From Oceanococcus sp041624435 (lineage in GTDB: Bacteria > Pseudomonadota > Gammaproteobacteria > Nevskiales > Oceanococcaceae), in the NCBI GenBank assembly GCA_041624435.1, contig JBFJVB010000017.1, forward strand, positions 1 to 37,228: 37,228 nucleotides of DNA, read 5' to 3'. The position numbers were made by a program, and so were the translations under genes. Below the pieces are notes generated by a model. That model saw nothing but the letters and a program-made list of their open reading frames with translations. It was not told where the DNA came from and did not search any database. The stretch's first letter is position 1. Each line of letters opens with the position of its first letter. Positions 12,850 to 21,072 of this stretch are shown here, piece by piece.

Positions 12850-14064
12850 TCAGACGCGGTCAATACGCGCATTGGCCGCCAGCACCGCGCCTGCCGCATA
12901 GCGGGACGCGATCAACTCGACCAGTTCATCCGCCAGGGCCCGCTTGTGCTTGGAGCCAAGCTGCTGCTGCCCGCCCGGCCAGTAGACCGCCAGGGCGTTG
13001 TCATCGACATCAAAACCCTGGCCTGCGCCGACCTGATTGGCACAGACCATGTCCAGATTCTTGCGCTGCATCTTGTCACGGGCGTAGCGTTCGACATCGG
13101 TGGTTTCCGCGGCAAACCCGACGGTGAACAGATGGGCCTCCCGGCGTGACAGGGTAGCCAGAATATCCGGGGTCTTTTCCAGCTTGATCGCCATCTCGTC
13201 GACGGTTTTCTTGATCTTGTGATCACGGTAATTGACCGGTCGATAGTCCGCCACGGCTGCGGTCGCAATCAATATATCGGCTCCGGCCACCAATTCATTG
13301 GCTTTGTCCATCATTTCCTGAGCGGTTTCCACAGCGTGCCGCCGCACGCCGATCGGCGTCGGCAGGTTGACTGGCCCGGAGAGCAATTCGACTTCCGCTC
13401 CCGCTGCCCGGCAGGCGGCCGCCAGGGCAAAGCCCATCTTGCCGGAAGAACGGTTGGTCAGAAACCGGACCGGGTCCAGGGCTTCACGCGTCGGCCCGGC
13501 GGTAATCAACACTTTGAGGCCGGCCAGCTGCCCGGTGGCCGGACCGGCCACCAGCAGATCCGCCAGCTCCGCCGGTTCCAGCATCCGACCTGGCCCGACA
13601 TCGCCACAGGCCTGCTCGCCGGCGGCAGGCCCGAGAATCTCCACGCCACGCGACTGCAGCGTAGCGATATTCGCCTGGACTGCGGGCGCCTGCCACATCT
13701 GCTGATTCATCGCCGGCGCCAGCGACAGCGGCGCGCTGGAAGCCAGACACAGGGTCGTGAGCAGATCATCGGCCATGCCACCGGCCAGGCGCGCGATCAG
13801 GTTGGCCGATGCGGGGGCGATCAGAATCTTGTCTGCCCAACGGGCCAGTTCGATGTGTCCCATGGCGGCTTCCGCCGCCGGGTCCAGCAAAGAGCTGCGT
13901 ACCGGCCGCCCGGAAACCGCCTGAAAGCTCAACGGAGTCACGAATTTCTGTGCCCCCGCGGTCATCACGACCTGGACCTCGCAGTCGCGCTCGCGCAGGC
14001 GTCGCACCAGATCCGCGCTCTTATAGGCGGCGATACCCCCGCTGACGCCCAGCAATATTTTCAT
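12850..14064 (-). CDS. coaBC: Bifunctional phosphopantothenoylcysteine decarboxylase/synthetase CoaBC
   Basis: A 404-residue fusion protein carrying two steps of coenzyme A synthesis. The N-terminal flavoprotein CoaC half (to about residue 190) has GVSGGIAAYKSADLVRRL, the catalytic histidine in MGHIELARWAD, APASANLIARLAGGMADDL, and LAPAMNQQMW. The C-terminal CoaB half starts LKVLITAGPTREALDPVRFL with TNRSSGKMG, then ATAAVADYRP, KIKKTVDEMAIKLEKTPDIL and VGFAAET. The CoaB half couples 4'-phosphopantothenate and cysteine using CTP, and the CoaC half decarboxylates the product. It diverges from radC over 68 bases and heads the coaBC-dut-argB set. coaD, a later step in the same pathway, lies about 10 kb away. 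Confidence 0.97.
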   Translation of the reverse strand: MKILLGVSGGIAAYKSADLVRRLRERDCEVQVVMTAGAQKFVTPLSFQAVSGRPVRSSLLDPAAEAAMGHIELARWADKILIAPASANLIARLAGGMADDLLTTLCLASSAPLSLAPAMNQQMWQAPAVQANIATLQSRGVEILGPAAGEQACGDVGPGRMLEPAELADLLVAGPATGQLAGLKVLITAGPTREALDPVRFLTNRSSGKMGFALAAACRAAGAEVELLSGPVNLPTPIGVRRHAVETAQEMMDKANELVAGADILIATAAVADYRPVNYRDHKIKKTVDEMAIKLEKTPDILATLSRREAHLFTVGFAAETTDVERYARDKMQRKNLDMVCANQVGAGQGFDVDDNALAVYWPGGQQQLGSKHKRALADELVELIASRYAAGAVLAANARIDRV

Positions 14065-14132
14065 GACTTTGTCCGGATCTTTCCTCTACCGCCGTAAATT
14101 CTACCGGGAATCACCCTGCACCAGAGCATTGC

Positions 14133-14807
14133 ATGCCGATCAACACCTGGCCGGCCGCGGAGCGGCCTCGCGAAAAACTCTTGCAACGCGGCGCTGCGGC
14201 ACTGAGCGATGCCGAGTTGCTGGCGATTTTTCTGCGCACCGGCGTCCGGGGCAAGAGCGCGGTCAGCCTGGCGCGCGACTTGCTGACTCGGTTTGGCGGG
14301 CTGCGCGGCCTGCTGATGGCCTCGCAGGCGGAATTCTGCGCCTGCGCCGGACTGGGCCCGGCCAAATATGCCCAGCTGCAGGCGGTTATCGCCATGGCCA
14401 GCCGGGAAATGCAGGAAGCCCTGGAGAGGGGTGACAGCCTGAGCTCGCCCGCCGCCGCCCAGGCCGTGCTGGCGCGGCATCTGCGGCACCGGCCACAGGA
14501 GGTGTTTTGCTGTCTGTGGCTGGATACCCGTCATCGCCTCATCGCCCTGGAGGACCTGTTTTTCGGCACCATCAATGGCGCCAGCGTCTATCCGCGGGAA
14601 ATCGTCCGCATCGCGCTCAAACATAATGCGGCAGCCGTCATTTTCGGGCATAATCACCCGTCAGGTGTCGCGGAACCCAGTGCAGCAGACCGCCAACTCA
14701 CCAGCCGATTATGCAGCGCGTTAACACTGATTGAGGTGCGCGTACTCGACCATATTGTGGTCGGAGACGGACACTGTGTCAGCTTCGCGCAGCGCGGATT
14801 GATCTAG
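14133..14807 (+). CDS. radC: RadC/YicR family JAB-domain protein
   Basis: A 224-residue protein with an N-terminal helix-hairpin-helix-like region (ERPREKLLQRGAAALSDAELL, then CAGLGPAKYAQL) and a C-terminal MPN/JAB metal-binding domain. The zinc-binding JAMM motif is intact: His173 and His175 (FGHNHPSGVAEPS) and Asp186. RadC was once linked to DNA repair, but that assignment was withdrawn in E. coli and its function is unsettled. The position next to rpmB-rpmG and divergent from coaBC is strongly conserved in gammaproteobacteria. The ATG at 14133 is preceded only by a weak AGAG. Confidence 0.93.
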   Translation: MPINTWPAAERPREKLLQRGAAALSDAELLAIFLRTGVRGKSAVSLARDLLTRFGGLRGLLMASQAEFCACAGLGPAKYAQLQAVIAMASREMQEALERGDSLSSPAAAQAVLARHLRHRPQEVFCCLWLDTRHRLIALEDLFFGTINGASVYPREIVRIALKHNAAAVIFGHNHPSGVAEPSAADRQLTSRLCSALTLIEVRVLDHIVVGDGHCVSFAQRGLI

Positions 14808-14893
14808 GCCTCAAGCCTTTATTGATACGGACTTCGGCCTGAAGTCGGCCCTGCTGCGAATCCACGGATGAGTGCAATGCACAAATTCAGGCA

Positions 14894-14922
14894 TTGCTCA
14901 CCCGGAAATTAACTGATATAAA
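14894..14922 (+). promoter_or_regulatory. Sigma70-type promoter of rpmB-rpmG
   Basis: TTGCTC (14894-14899) and TATAAA (14917-14922) are 17 bases apart, and GC-rich AGCGCGCCC follows the -10 box, a pattern seen at stringently controlled ribosomal promoters. The start would be near 14929. The short leader contains a hairpin GCGTC/GACGC (14935-14948, AGAA loop) and a small TTTCC/GGAAA pairing that touches the AGGGA ribosome-binding site, which could allow feedback control; that last point is inference. Confidence 0.7.
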
Positions 14923-14972
14923 GCGCGCCCTTTCGCGTCAGAAGACGCCTCCGGTTTCCCAGGGAAAGAATC

Positions 14973-15209
14973 ATGTCACGAGTCTGTCAGGTGACGGGCA
15001 AAGGCCCACAATCCGGCAATAACGTTTCGCACTCCAATCGCAGAACGCGGCGGCGTTTCCTGCCGAATTTGCAGAGCAAACGTTTCTGGGTGGAAAGCGA
15101 AAAACGCTTCGTCCGCCTGCGTATCTCACATCACGGTCTGCGCATTATTGACAAGCGCGGCATTGACGTTGTGCTGGGCGAGCTTCGCGCGCGCGGCGAA
15201 AAGGTTTAA
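14973..15209 (+). CDS. rpmB: 50S ribosomal protein L28
   Basis: A 78-residue basic protein matching bacterial L28 over its full length: SRVCQVTGKGPQSGNNVSHS, NRRTRRRFLPNLQSKRFWV and ISHHGLRIIDKRGID. It is part of the large ribosomal subunit. Start at ATG 14973 follows AGGGAAAGAATC. rpmG begins three bases after its stop, forming the usual bicistronic operon with its own promoter and terminator. Confidence 0.98.
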   Translation: MSRVCQVTGKGPQSGNNVSHSNRRTRRRFLPNLQSKRFWVESEKRFVRLRISHHGLRIIDKRGIDVVLGELRARGEKV

Positions 15210-15212
15210 CTC

Positions 15213-15380
15213 ATGGCCAAATCAGCACGCGAGAAAATCAAACTGGTATCGACCGCGAATACCGGTTACTACTACACCACGGACAAAAACAAGCGCAACA
15301 CGCCGGACAAGTTCGTATTCAAGAAGTACGACCCGGTGGTGCGCAAGCACGTTGAGTTCAAGGAAGCCAAGATCAAATAA
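15213..15380 (+). CDS. rpmG: 50S ribosomal protein L33 (cysteine-free form)
   Basis: A 55-residue basic protein beginning MAKSAREKIKLVSTANTGYY and ending FKEAKIK, which matches L33 closely and has the same length as E. coli L33. It has no cysteines, so it is the zinc-independent (C-) form. The ATG at 15213 lies three bases after rpmB, with overlapping signals. It is followed by a strong intrinsic terminator. Confidence 0.97.
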   Translation: MAKSAREKIKLVSTANTGYYYTTDKNKRNTPDKFVFKKYDPVVRKHVEFKEAKIK

Positions 15381-15410
15381 GCTTGATTCTGCCAATCAAG
15401 TCATTATTTT

Positions 15411-15440
15411 AATGCCCGCAATCGCGGGCATTTTTATTTT
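15411..15440 (+). terminator. Intrinsic terminator of rpmB-rpmG
   Basis: AATGCCCGC (15411-15419) pairs perfectly with GCGGGCATT (15424-15432) around an AATC loop, followed by TTTATTTT. This is the clearest rho-independent terminator in the window. A smaller inverted repeat just upstream, CTTGATT (15382-15388) with AATCAAG (15394-15400), may help or block exonucleases. Confidence 0.92.
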
Positions 15441-15498
15441 CGCCCCCCCGATACTTCGGGTTGCACCCTGACATCATGCCAAGCAGGTGAATCGCACT

Positions 15499-16419
15499 AT
15501 GCAGCAGGACATACTGGTTAGCGCAAGTGGCCTGTGCCGCGACTACGGCCGCCACCGCGCGGTCAGCGACATCAGCCTTCAGCTGCGTCGCGGCGAAGTA
15601 CTGGGTCTGCTCGGCCCCAATGGCGCCGGCAAGACCACCACCTTGCGCATGCTCACCGGCTGCCTTGGACCCAGCGCAGGCCGTGTGGCCATCGGTGGGC
15701 ATTGCATGCAAACCGCCCCGGAAGCGGCCAAGACCTTGCTGGGGTATCTGCCGGAAATCCCGCCCCTGCACAAGGAACTCACTGTCAGTGAATTCCTGGA
15801 ATTCTGTGCGCGCCTGCATGGCCTGCGCGGGGCGACCGTCGCCACAGCGGTCAGCAAGGCGCTGAGTGCCTGCGGCCTGAATACGGTCAGCCGGCAGATC
15901 ATCGGCTCGCTGTCAAAGGGCTATCAGCAGCGCGTTGGCCTGGCCCAGGCCATCGTCCATGAGCCACCGGTCATCATCCTGGACGAGCCCACGGTCGGCC
16001 TGGACCCCAACCAGATGCGGCAGATCCGCACCCTGATAACGCATCTGGCCGGCAATCACGCCATCATCCTGTCCAGCCATATTCTGTCTGAAGTCCAGGC
16101 GGTGTGTGACCGGGTCGCGATCATGAGCAATGGCCGGATCATTTTTGACGGCGCCCTGCAAACGCTGGATCAAACCGGAGACGGACCGGTCATTTATCTG
16201 GGTCTGCGCCGCCCCCCGGCGCTGCGCACTCTGGCCGAAGTCGATGGCGTGACCGGTGTGGAGGCGCTGGCCGGATATCGCTTCCGGCTGAACCTGGCCA
16301 AGGATTGCGATCCCCGCGAGACCCTGGCCCAGCGCGCAGCCGAAGCCGGCTGGGGCCTGTTCGAATTACGTGAAGAACGTCGCAGCCTGGAGGAAATCTT
16401 CGTGGAGTTGACCGCGTGA
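15499..16419 (+). CDS. ABC transporter ATP-binding protein (GldA-like)
   Basis: A 306-residue ABC ATPase with Walker A GPNGAGKTT (39-47), signature SLSKGYQQRVG (137-147), Walker B VIILDEP (158-164) and H-loop His194, followed by a C-terminal domain of about 90 residues. The type matches ATPases of ABC-2 exporters, including GldA of the Gld set. The start is ATG 15499, eight bases after AGGTGA; a GTG at 15487 is less likely. It overlaps the permease gene by four bases (GTGA). It heads a four-gene unit: ATPase, ABC-2 permease, GldG-like protein, DUF4340 protein. The substrate is unknown. Confidence 0.93.
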   Translation: MQQDILVSASGLCRDYGRHRAVSDISLQLRRGEVLGLLGPNGAGKTTTLRMLTGCLGPSAGRVAIGGHCMQTAPEAAKTLLGYLPEIPPLHKELTVSEFLEFCARLHGLRGATVATAVSKALSACGLNTVSRQIIGSLSKGYQQRVGLAQAIVHEPPVIILDEPTVGLDPNQMRQIRTLITHLAGNHAIILSSHILSEVQAVCDRVAIMSNGRIIFDGALQTLDQTGDGPVIYLGLRRPPALRTLAEVDGVTGVEALAGYRFRLNLAKDCDPRETLAQRAAEAGWGLFELREERRSLEEIFVELTA

Positions 16420-17159
16420 GCGTGACCCTGACCATTGCCCGGCACGAACTCCGCCGCTATTTCGCCTCCCCCCTGGCCTGGGCCTGTCTGGGCGTGGTGC
16501 AGCTCATACTGGGCGTGGTGTTCTGGCTGCTGCTGGCTGAGTTTGCCAGCGCGCACGATATGAGTGTTCAGGTCGGAGTCGCCGAATTCGTGGGCGGCGG
16601 CCTGTTCGGTTTTTCCACCATCATCCTGTTGCTGATCATTCCCCTGCTGACGATGCGCAGCTTTGCCGAAGAACGCCAGTCCGGCAGCCTCGAACTGCTG
16701 CTCGCCTCCGCGGCGCCATTACACGCCATCATCCTGGGCAAGTACCTGGGCATGCTGAGTTTCCTTGGCTTGCTGCTGATGCTGATCGCGGCCATGCCTT
16801 TGTCCCTGCTGCTGGGCACACCACTGGATCTGGGCCTGCTGGCCGCGGGCCTTCTCGGCCTGGGCCTGCTGATGGCCGCATTTTCGGCGGCGGGCCTGTT
16901 TGTGTCCTCGCTGACCAGCCAGCCGATCGTCGCCGCGGTGGGCAGCTTTGGCCTGCTGTTGCTGCTGTGGTTGCTCCAGGTGGCCAGCGCCAGCGGCGGA
17001 ACGGTCGCACAGCTGGCGGAATACCTGTCGCTGCTCAGTCACTTCGAGCAGTTCCGGCGCGGCCTCTTCGACACCTCGGATCTCTGCTATTACCTGCTCT
17101 TCAGCGCCAGCTTCCTGAGCCTGACCGGTCTGCGCCTGGCCTGGGAGAGAAATGCATGA
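16416..17159 (+). CDS. ABC-2 type permease (GldF-like)
   Basis: A 247-residue membrane protein with about six hydrophobic segments (near 18-40, 60-80, 105-130, 135-160, 168-190 and 215-238). The N-terminus TLTIARHELRRYFASPLAW and the cytoplasmic LLTMRSFAEERQSGSLELLL are the hallmarks of ABC-2 permeases in this family (NosY/GldF-like). The GTG start at 16416 overlaps the ATPase stop, and the stop overlaps the next start (ATGA), so the complex is translated as one coupled unit. It is predicted to form the membrane channel for the preceding ATPase. Confidence 0.9.
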   Translation: MSVTLTIARHELRRYFASPLAWACLGVVQLILGVVFWLLLAEFASAHDMSVQVGVAEFVGGGLFGFSTIILLLIIPLLTMRSFAEERQSGSLELLLASAAPLHAIILGKYLGMLSFLGLLLMLIAAMPLSLLLGTPLDLGLLAAGLLGLGLLMAAFSAAGLFVSSLTSQPIVAAVGSFGLLLLLWLLQVASASGGTVAQLAEYLSLLSHFEQFRRGLFDTSDLCYYLLFSASFLSLTGLRLAWERNA

Positions 17160-18481
17160 AGACCCGCCTTTCCCTGCTACTCAGCGCCATTCTGGGACTG
17201 ACCATCGTCACACTGCTGGCTCTGCTGTCCCTGCGTCATGACCGGCAGATCGACTGGACCGATGGCCAGCGCAACACCTTGACGAATTCCAGCCGCCAGC
17301 TGCTGGACGCCCTTCCGGCCCCGATCAGCGCCACCGCCTATGTGTTTCCCAACCCCGATGTGCGCCGGGACATTTCCGCCCGCTTTGCGCCCTATCTGCG
17401 GGCCAGGCCCGACTTCAGCCTGCAGTTCATCGACCCGGCCAGCGACCCGGCCCAGGTGCGGGAACTGGGCATTGCCCAAAGCGGCGAAGTCGTGCTCGAG
17501 TATCAGGGCCGGCGCGAAAACCTGAGCACTTTGTCGGAGCCCGAGATCAGTGCCGCCCTGCAGCGGCTGTCCTTCGCCGACCAGGCCCGAATCGTCTTCA
17601 TCAGCGGCCATGGCGAACGCGATCCGCTGGACCAGGCCCAGGCCGGCTTCAGCGCCCTGGCGGACATTCTTGGCGCCAAAGGCCTGCAACTGAGCCGTCA
17701 CAGTCTGGCAACCCAGGCCCTGCCTGAACGCGTTGATTTGCTGGTTCTTGCCGCACCGCGACAAGGCTTGCTGGCCGGCGAGTTACAGCGTTTGCAGACG
17801 TACCTGGCCGAAGGCGGCAATCTGCTCTGGCTGACTGACCCTGGCCTGCCAGCGATCCCGGAACTGTCCTCGGTGCTGGCGCTGCAAGCTCTGCAAGGAA
17901 CCTTGATCTATCAGGATTATGAGTTGCTGGGCACCGGGCACCCCGCGCTGGCCCTGGTGGCCCAGTACCCCAAGCACCCGGTTACCGGCGCCCTGACCGA
18001 TCTGAGCGCCTTCCCGGTCACCGCCGGACTGGCGCTCAGTCCAGGTTCCGACTGGCATGCCGCGCCAATCCTGCGCAGCGTGGAGCGGGCCTGGCTGGAA
18101 ACCGGAGCACTGGAAGGGCAGCTGCAGTTCGATGAGGAGCGTGATATCCGTGGTCCGATTACCTTTGGCATGGCCCTGGAACGCAGCACAACCCAGCCCT
18201 CCCGGCCCAACCAGCGGGTGGCGGTGATCGCGGACTCGGATTTTCTCGCCAATGCCTATCTGAGCCAGCTGGGCAACCGGGCTCTGGGCGTGGCGTTATT
18301 CCAGTGGCTGGTGCAACGCGATGCACAGATCAATGTGGACCTGCCCGCCGCGCCCGACCACCAGTTGCAATTGTCCCCCTTGGCCACCCGCCTGATCGCG
18401 GCGCTGTTCATCGCCGGGCTGCCCCTGGGGCTGTTCGCCGCCGGACTGACCCGCTGGTGGCTGCGCCGGGCGCGGCGATGA
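17156..18481 (+). CDS. GldG-family ABC-associated membrane-anchored protein
   Basis: A 441-residue protein with an N-terminal membrane segment (SLLLSAILGLTIVTLLALLS), a large periplasmic region and a C-terminal membrane segment ending in the Arg-rich RWWLRRARR. The soluble part shows ABC-associated GldG-like features: VEYQG-type VVLEYQGRRENLSTLSEPEI, then RIVFISGHGERDP, LLVLAAPRQGL and GGNLLWLTDPG. The start ATG 17156 overlaps the permease stop. GldG works with GldA and GldF in Bacteroidetes gliding, but related sets occur in non-gliding proteobacteria, where the role is unknown to me. It overlaps the DUF4340 gene by four bases. Confidence 0.88.
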   Translation: MKTRLSLLLSAILGLTIVTLLALLSLRHDRQIDWTDGQRNTLTNSSRQLLDALPAPISATAYVFPNPDVRRDISARFAPYLRARPDFSLQFIDPASDPAQVRELGIAQSGEVVLEYQGRRENLSTLSEPEISAALQRLSFADQARIVFISGHGERDPLDQAQAGFSALADILGAKGLQLSRHSLATQALPERVDLLVLAAPRQGLLAGELQRLQTYLAEGGNLLWLTDPGLPAIPELSSVLALQALQGTLIYQDYELLGTGHPALALVAQYPKHPVTGALTDLSAFPVTAGLALSPGSDWHAAPILRSVERAWLETGALEGQLQFDEERDIRGPITFGMALERSTTQPSRPNQRVAVIADSDFLANAYLSQLGNRALGVALFQWLVQRDAQINVDLPAAPDHQLQLSPLATRLIAALFIAGLPLGLFAAGLTRWWLRRARR

Positions 18482-19320
18482 ACAGGCTCAACCTGATCCT
18501 GGCCGGGTTCGCCGCACTGCTGCTGGCAGTGTGGCTGGTCAAGCCGGCTCCGCCGCCACCCCCGCCCCTGATCAGCGCCCTGCAGGCCGATGCGATTCGC
18601 AGCCTGCAGCTGTTCAGCGGCGCTCAGGGACAGGCCGGCGTGCAATTGCAGCGGAACGACGGTCATTGGCATCTGATCCACCCGATCCAGGCCCCGGCAG
18701 ATGATTTCATGGTCGGCCAGATCCTGCGCATCGTCCAGGCGCCCAGCAGCCGGCAATATGCGTCAGAGGAGCTGGATCGGGTCAAGCTCAAACTGGAACC
18801 ACCTCTGTGGCGGGTGATTTTTGATCAAGATGAGTTCCTGGTCGGCGCCTCGGCACCACTGAATCGCCAGCGTTATGTTCAGCATGGCGACACCATTCAT
18901 CTGATCCCGGACTTCAATCCGGCCAGACTGGATGGCAATTACGCCGACCTGGTCTCGCGCCGCCTGCTGGAAGACAATGAGGTCGTGCTGCGCCTGCGCC
19001 TGGAGGATGAGCTGTACCACCGCACCGAGCAGGGCTGGGAGGATAGCCAGGGCCGAGCCAGACCCGGTATCGAGGCGCTGTTCGCCCGGTGGCAACAGGC
19101 CGAAGCGCAATGGGTCGTGCGACCTACCCAAAGCGATTTTGCCGCCGTGACACGGCGCGCGATCCTGCACACCGACCGCCGCAGCATTGATTACCTGATC
19201 AGCCAGGTCGAGCCTGAACTCAGACTGATCCGCCCGGACTGGGACGTGCTCTACAATCTGCCCGGCTCCGCCAGTGCCGAGTTGCTGACAGCACCTCCAC
19301 CCCCCAGCCCGGCACCATGA
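18478..19320 (+). CDS. DUF4340-like membrane-anchored protein
   Basis: A 280-residue protein with one N-terminal membrane anchor (NLILAGFAALLLAVWLV), a proline run (KPAPPPPPPL) that may act as a spacer, and a periplasmic domain, ending in another proline-rich tail. The domain resembles DUF4340, with RSLQLFSGAQG, HWHLIHPIQAPAD and QILRIVQAP segments. Such proteins usually follow GldG-like genes, as here, and are presumed accessory parts of the same transporter. The start ATG 18478 overlaps the previous stop (ATGA). mutM follows after 13 bases and may be read through from this operon. Confidence 0.82.
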   Translation: MNRLNLILAGFAALLLAVWLVKPAPPPPPPLISALQADAIRSLQLFSGAQGQAGVQLQRNDGHWHLIHPIQAPADDFMVGQILRIVQAPSSRQYASEELDRVKLKLEPPLWRVIFDQDEFLVGASAPLNRQRYVQHGDTIHLIPDFNPARLDGNYADLVSRRLLEDNEVVLRLRLEDELYHRTEQGWEDSQGRARPGIEALFARWQQAEAQWVVRPTQSDFAAVTRRAILHTDRRSIDYLISQVEPELRLIRPDWDVLYNLPGSASAELLTAPPPPSPAP

Positions 19321-19333
19321 GCGCGGCCTGAGC

Positions 19334-20149
19334 ATGCCCGAATTACCCGAGGTTGAAACCAGCCGCCGGGGCATCGAACCCGCCCTACGCGGGCGGCGCT
19401 TCACCGGCGCGGTCGTGCGTCAGCCTCGGCTGCGCTGGCCGGTACCGGACGCGCTCCCGGCGTTGCTCCGCGATCAGCCCATCATCGGCGTGCACCGCCG
19501 CGCCAAGTACCTGCTGATCGAATTGCCCGATGGTCACCTGATCCTGCACCTGGGCATGTCGGGACGCATCCGGGTCGCGCCGGCCCGGACCCCGGTATGC
19601 AAGCACGACCATGTGGATCTGTTGCTGGACAATGGCACCCTCCTGCGGCTGAATGATGCGCGCCGCTTTGGCGCCGTGCTGTGGCAGGCCCATCCCCTGC
19701 TCGCCCATCCGCTGCTCGCCCATCTGGGCCCCGAGCCCCTGTCGGCGCAATTCGATGCGGCCTGGCTGTATCAGCGCTCTCGCGGCCTGCGGCTGGCAGT
19801 CAAGAATTTCATCATGGCGCAAAAAACGGTGGTCGGGGTCGGCAATATCTATGCTTCCGAAGCCCTGTTCCATGCCGGTATTGACCCTCGCCGGGCGGCC
19901 GGCCGGATCAGTCTGGCCCGCTACGGGGCGCTGGTGGAGGCGATTCGCTCGGTGCTCACCGAAGCCATCGCCCGCGGTGGCACGACCCTGCGGGATTACG
20001 TCAGTCCGGACGGCTCACCCGGCTACTTCAAACTCGATCTGGCGGTGTATGACCAGGCCGGAAAACCCTGCCCGCGTTGCCATCAGCCGATCCAGCGCTG
20101 CGTCATCGGCCAGCGGGCGAGCTATTTCTGTTCCGGCTGCCAGCGCTGA
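19334..20149 (+). CDS. mutM: Formamidopyrimidine-DNA glycosylase
   Basis: A 271-residue bifunctional DNA glycosylase/AP lyase that removes 8-oxoguanine and formamidopyrimidines. The catalytic N-terminus PELPEVE is intact (Pro2 nucleophile, Glu3), Lys58 sits in RRAKYLLIEL, and the zinc finger uses Cys246, Cys249, Cys266 and Cys269. The helix-two-turn-helix stretch VVGVGNIYASEALF is near 166-179. A 15-base near-identical tandem repeat (19691-19720) encodes HPLLAHPLLA; the total length is normal. The last 28 bases, which encode the final two zinc-finger cysteines, overlap the end of the convergent EamA gene. Confidence 0.96.
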   Translation: MPELPEVETSRRGIEPALRGRRFTGAVVRQPRLRWPVPDALPALLRDQPIIGVHRRAKYLLIELPDGHLILHLGMSGRIRVAPARTPVCKHDHVDLLLDNGTLLRLNDARRFGAVLWQAHPLLAHPLLAHLGPEPLSAQFDAAWLYQRSRGLRLAVKNFIMAQKTVVGVGNIYASEALFHAGIDPRRAAGRISLARYGALVEAIRSVLTEAIARGGTTLRDYVSPDGSPGYFKLDLAVYDQAGKPCPRCHQPIQRCVIGQRASYFCSGCQR

Positions 20150-21072
20150 GGAAAGCGGGTGGCAGCGCGGCATAAGCCAATGCCGACCAGCACCACCAGC
20201 GCGCCGAGCGCCTGGATCGGCCCAATCACTTCGGCCAGAAGAATCCAGGCGAAAGCGGCGGCGGCCACCGGTTGCAGCAGCAGACTGACCGCGGCAAAGG
20301 TGGCAGGCACGTGCGCCAGACCGTAGGCGATCAAGCCCTGGCCCAACACATGGCTGATACCGGCCAGGGCCAGCAGCCACAGCCAGTCGCCGGGCGATTC
20401 CGGCCACCAGGTGGCGCTGAGTGCGGCAAACGGCAGCAACACCAGAGCTGACACCGCCGAACTCATCCACATCAAATCCCAAGTGTTCCATTCACGCCGG
20501 GCAGAGGTCACACTGAGCAGATAGGCGGCGTAAAACACGGCAGCCAGGATACCCAGACCATCCCCGAACAACGCCTGGCTGCCCCGACCCAGGCTCGCCC
20601 CGACCAGCACCGCGGCACCGCCCAGCGCCAGACTCAAGCCCAGCCAATACGTTCCGCTCAGACGCTGCCGCCATACCAGCAGCCCCCAGGCCGCAATGAA
20701 GACTGGCGCCAGATTGGCCAGCAGGGTGGCGTTGGCCACGCTGGTGTAGTGAATGGAGTAGTGCCAGACGCCCAGATCAGCTGCAAACGTCACTCCTGCC
20801 AGAACAACGATGCCCCCGCCTGGCCGCCGCCAGCGATGCTCGCGCCCCTCGCTCGCACCCCGCCCCCAGCGCCGACTCAGCAGGAACAGCATCGGCGTCG
20901 CCAGAACCAGACGCCAGAACGCCGAAGCCACCGGACTGATTTCGACCATGCGTACGCAGATGGGCGCGAAACCGATGCCAATCGCACCCAGCAATACCGC
21001 GCCCCAGGCGCGGATTTGCGTGCGGGTCCAGGGCAATGCTTTAGAATAGGTGGTTTTTGCGGACGAATTCAT
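20122..21072 (-). CDS. EamA/DMT-family transporter
   Basis: A 316-residue inner-membrane protein with about ten hydrophobic segments arranged as two EamA repeats: IRAWGAVLLGAIGIGFAPI to roughly residue 145, then GILAAVFYAAYLLSV to the end. FAPICVRMVEISPVASAFWR and the late GISHVLGQGLIAYGLAHVPA are typical. DMT exporters move amino acids or other metabolites; the substrate is not predictable here. The ATG at 21072 is the best start but lacks a ribosome-binding site; upstream in-frame starts lie inside rimO. Its start codon interlocks with that of rimO on the other strand (CATG), and its 3' end overlaps mutM by 28 bases. Confidence 0.85.
   Translation of the reverse strand: MNSSAKTTYSKALPWTRTQIRAWGAVLLGAIGIGFAPICVRMVEISPVASAFWRLVLATPMLFLLSRRWGRGASEGREHRWRRPGGGIVVLAGVTFAADLGVWHYSIHYTSVANATLLANLAPVFIAAWGLLVWRQRLSGTYWLGLSLALGGAAVLVGASLGRGSQALFGDGLGILAAVFYAAYLLSVTSARREWNTWDLMWMSSAVSALVLLPFAALSATWWPESPGDWLWLLALAGISHVLGQGLIAYGLAHVPATFAAVSLLLQPVAAAAFAWILLAEVIGPIQALGALVVLVGIGLCRAATRFPQRWQPEQK
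21042..21047 (+). promoter_or_regulatory. Possible -10 box for rimO
   Basis: TAGAAT matches the -10 consensus at five of six bases and would start transcription near 21054, giving a leader of about 17 bases before the rimO ATG at 21071. It lies inside the start region of the opposite EamA gene. No good -35 box at the usual spacing was seen. Confidence 0.3.

Noticed and set aside
16967..17155. Extended N-terminus for the GldG-like protein
   Set aside because: The frame is open upstream, but that part lies inside the permease gene and encodes no membrane anchor. The ATG at 17156, overlapping the permease stop, starts directly at the anchor.
19691..19720. Tandem duplication inside mutM as a sign of gene damage
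   Set aside because: The 15-base repeat encodes HPLLAHPLLA, but the total MutM length and downstream motifs are normal, so it is probably harmless sequence in a variable loop.
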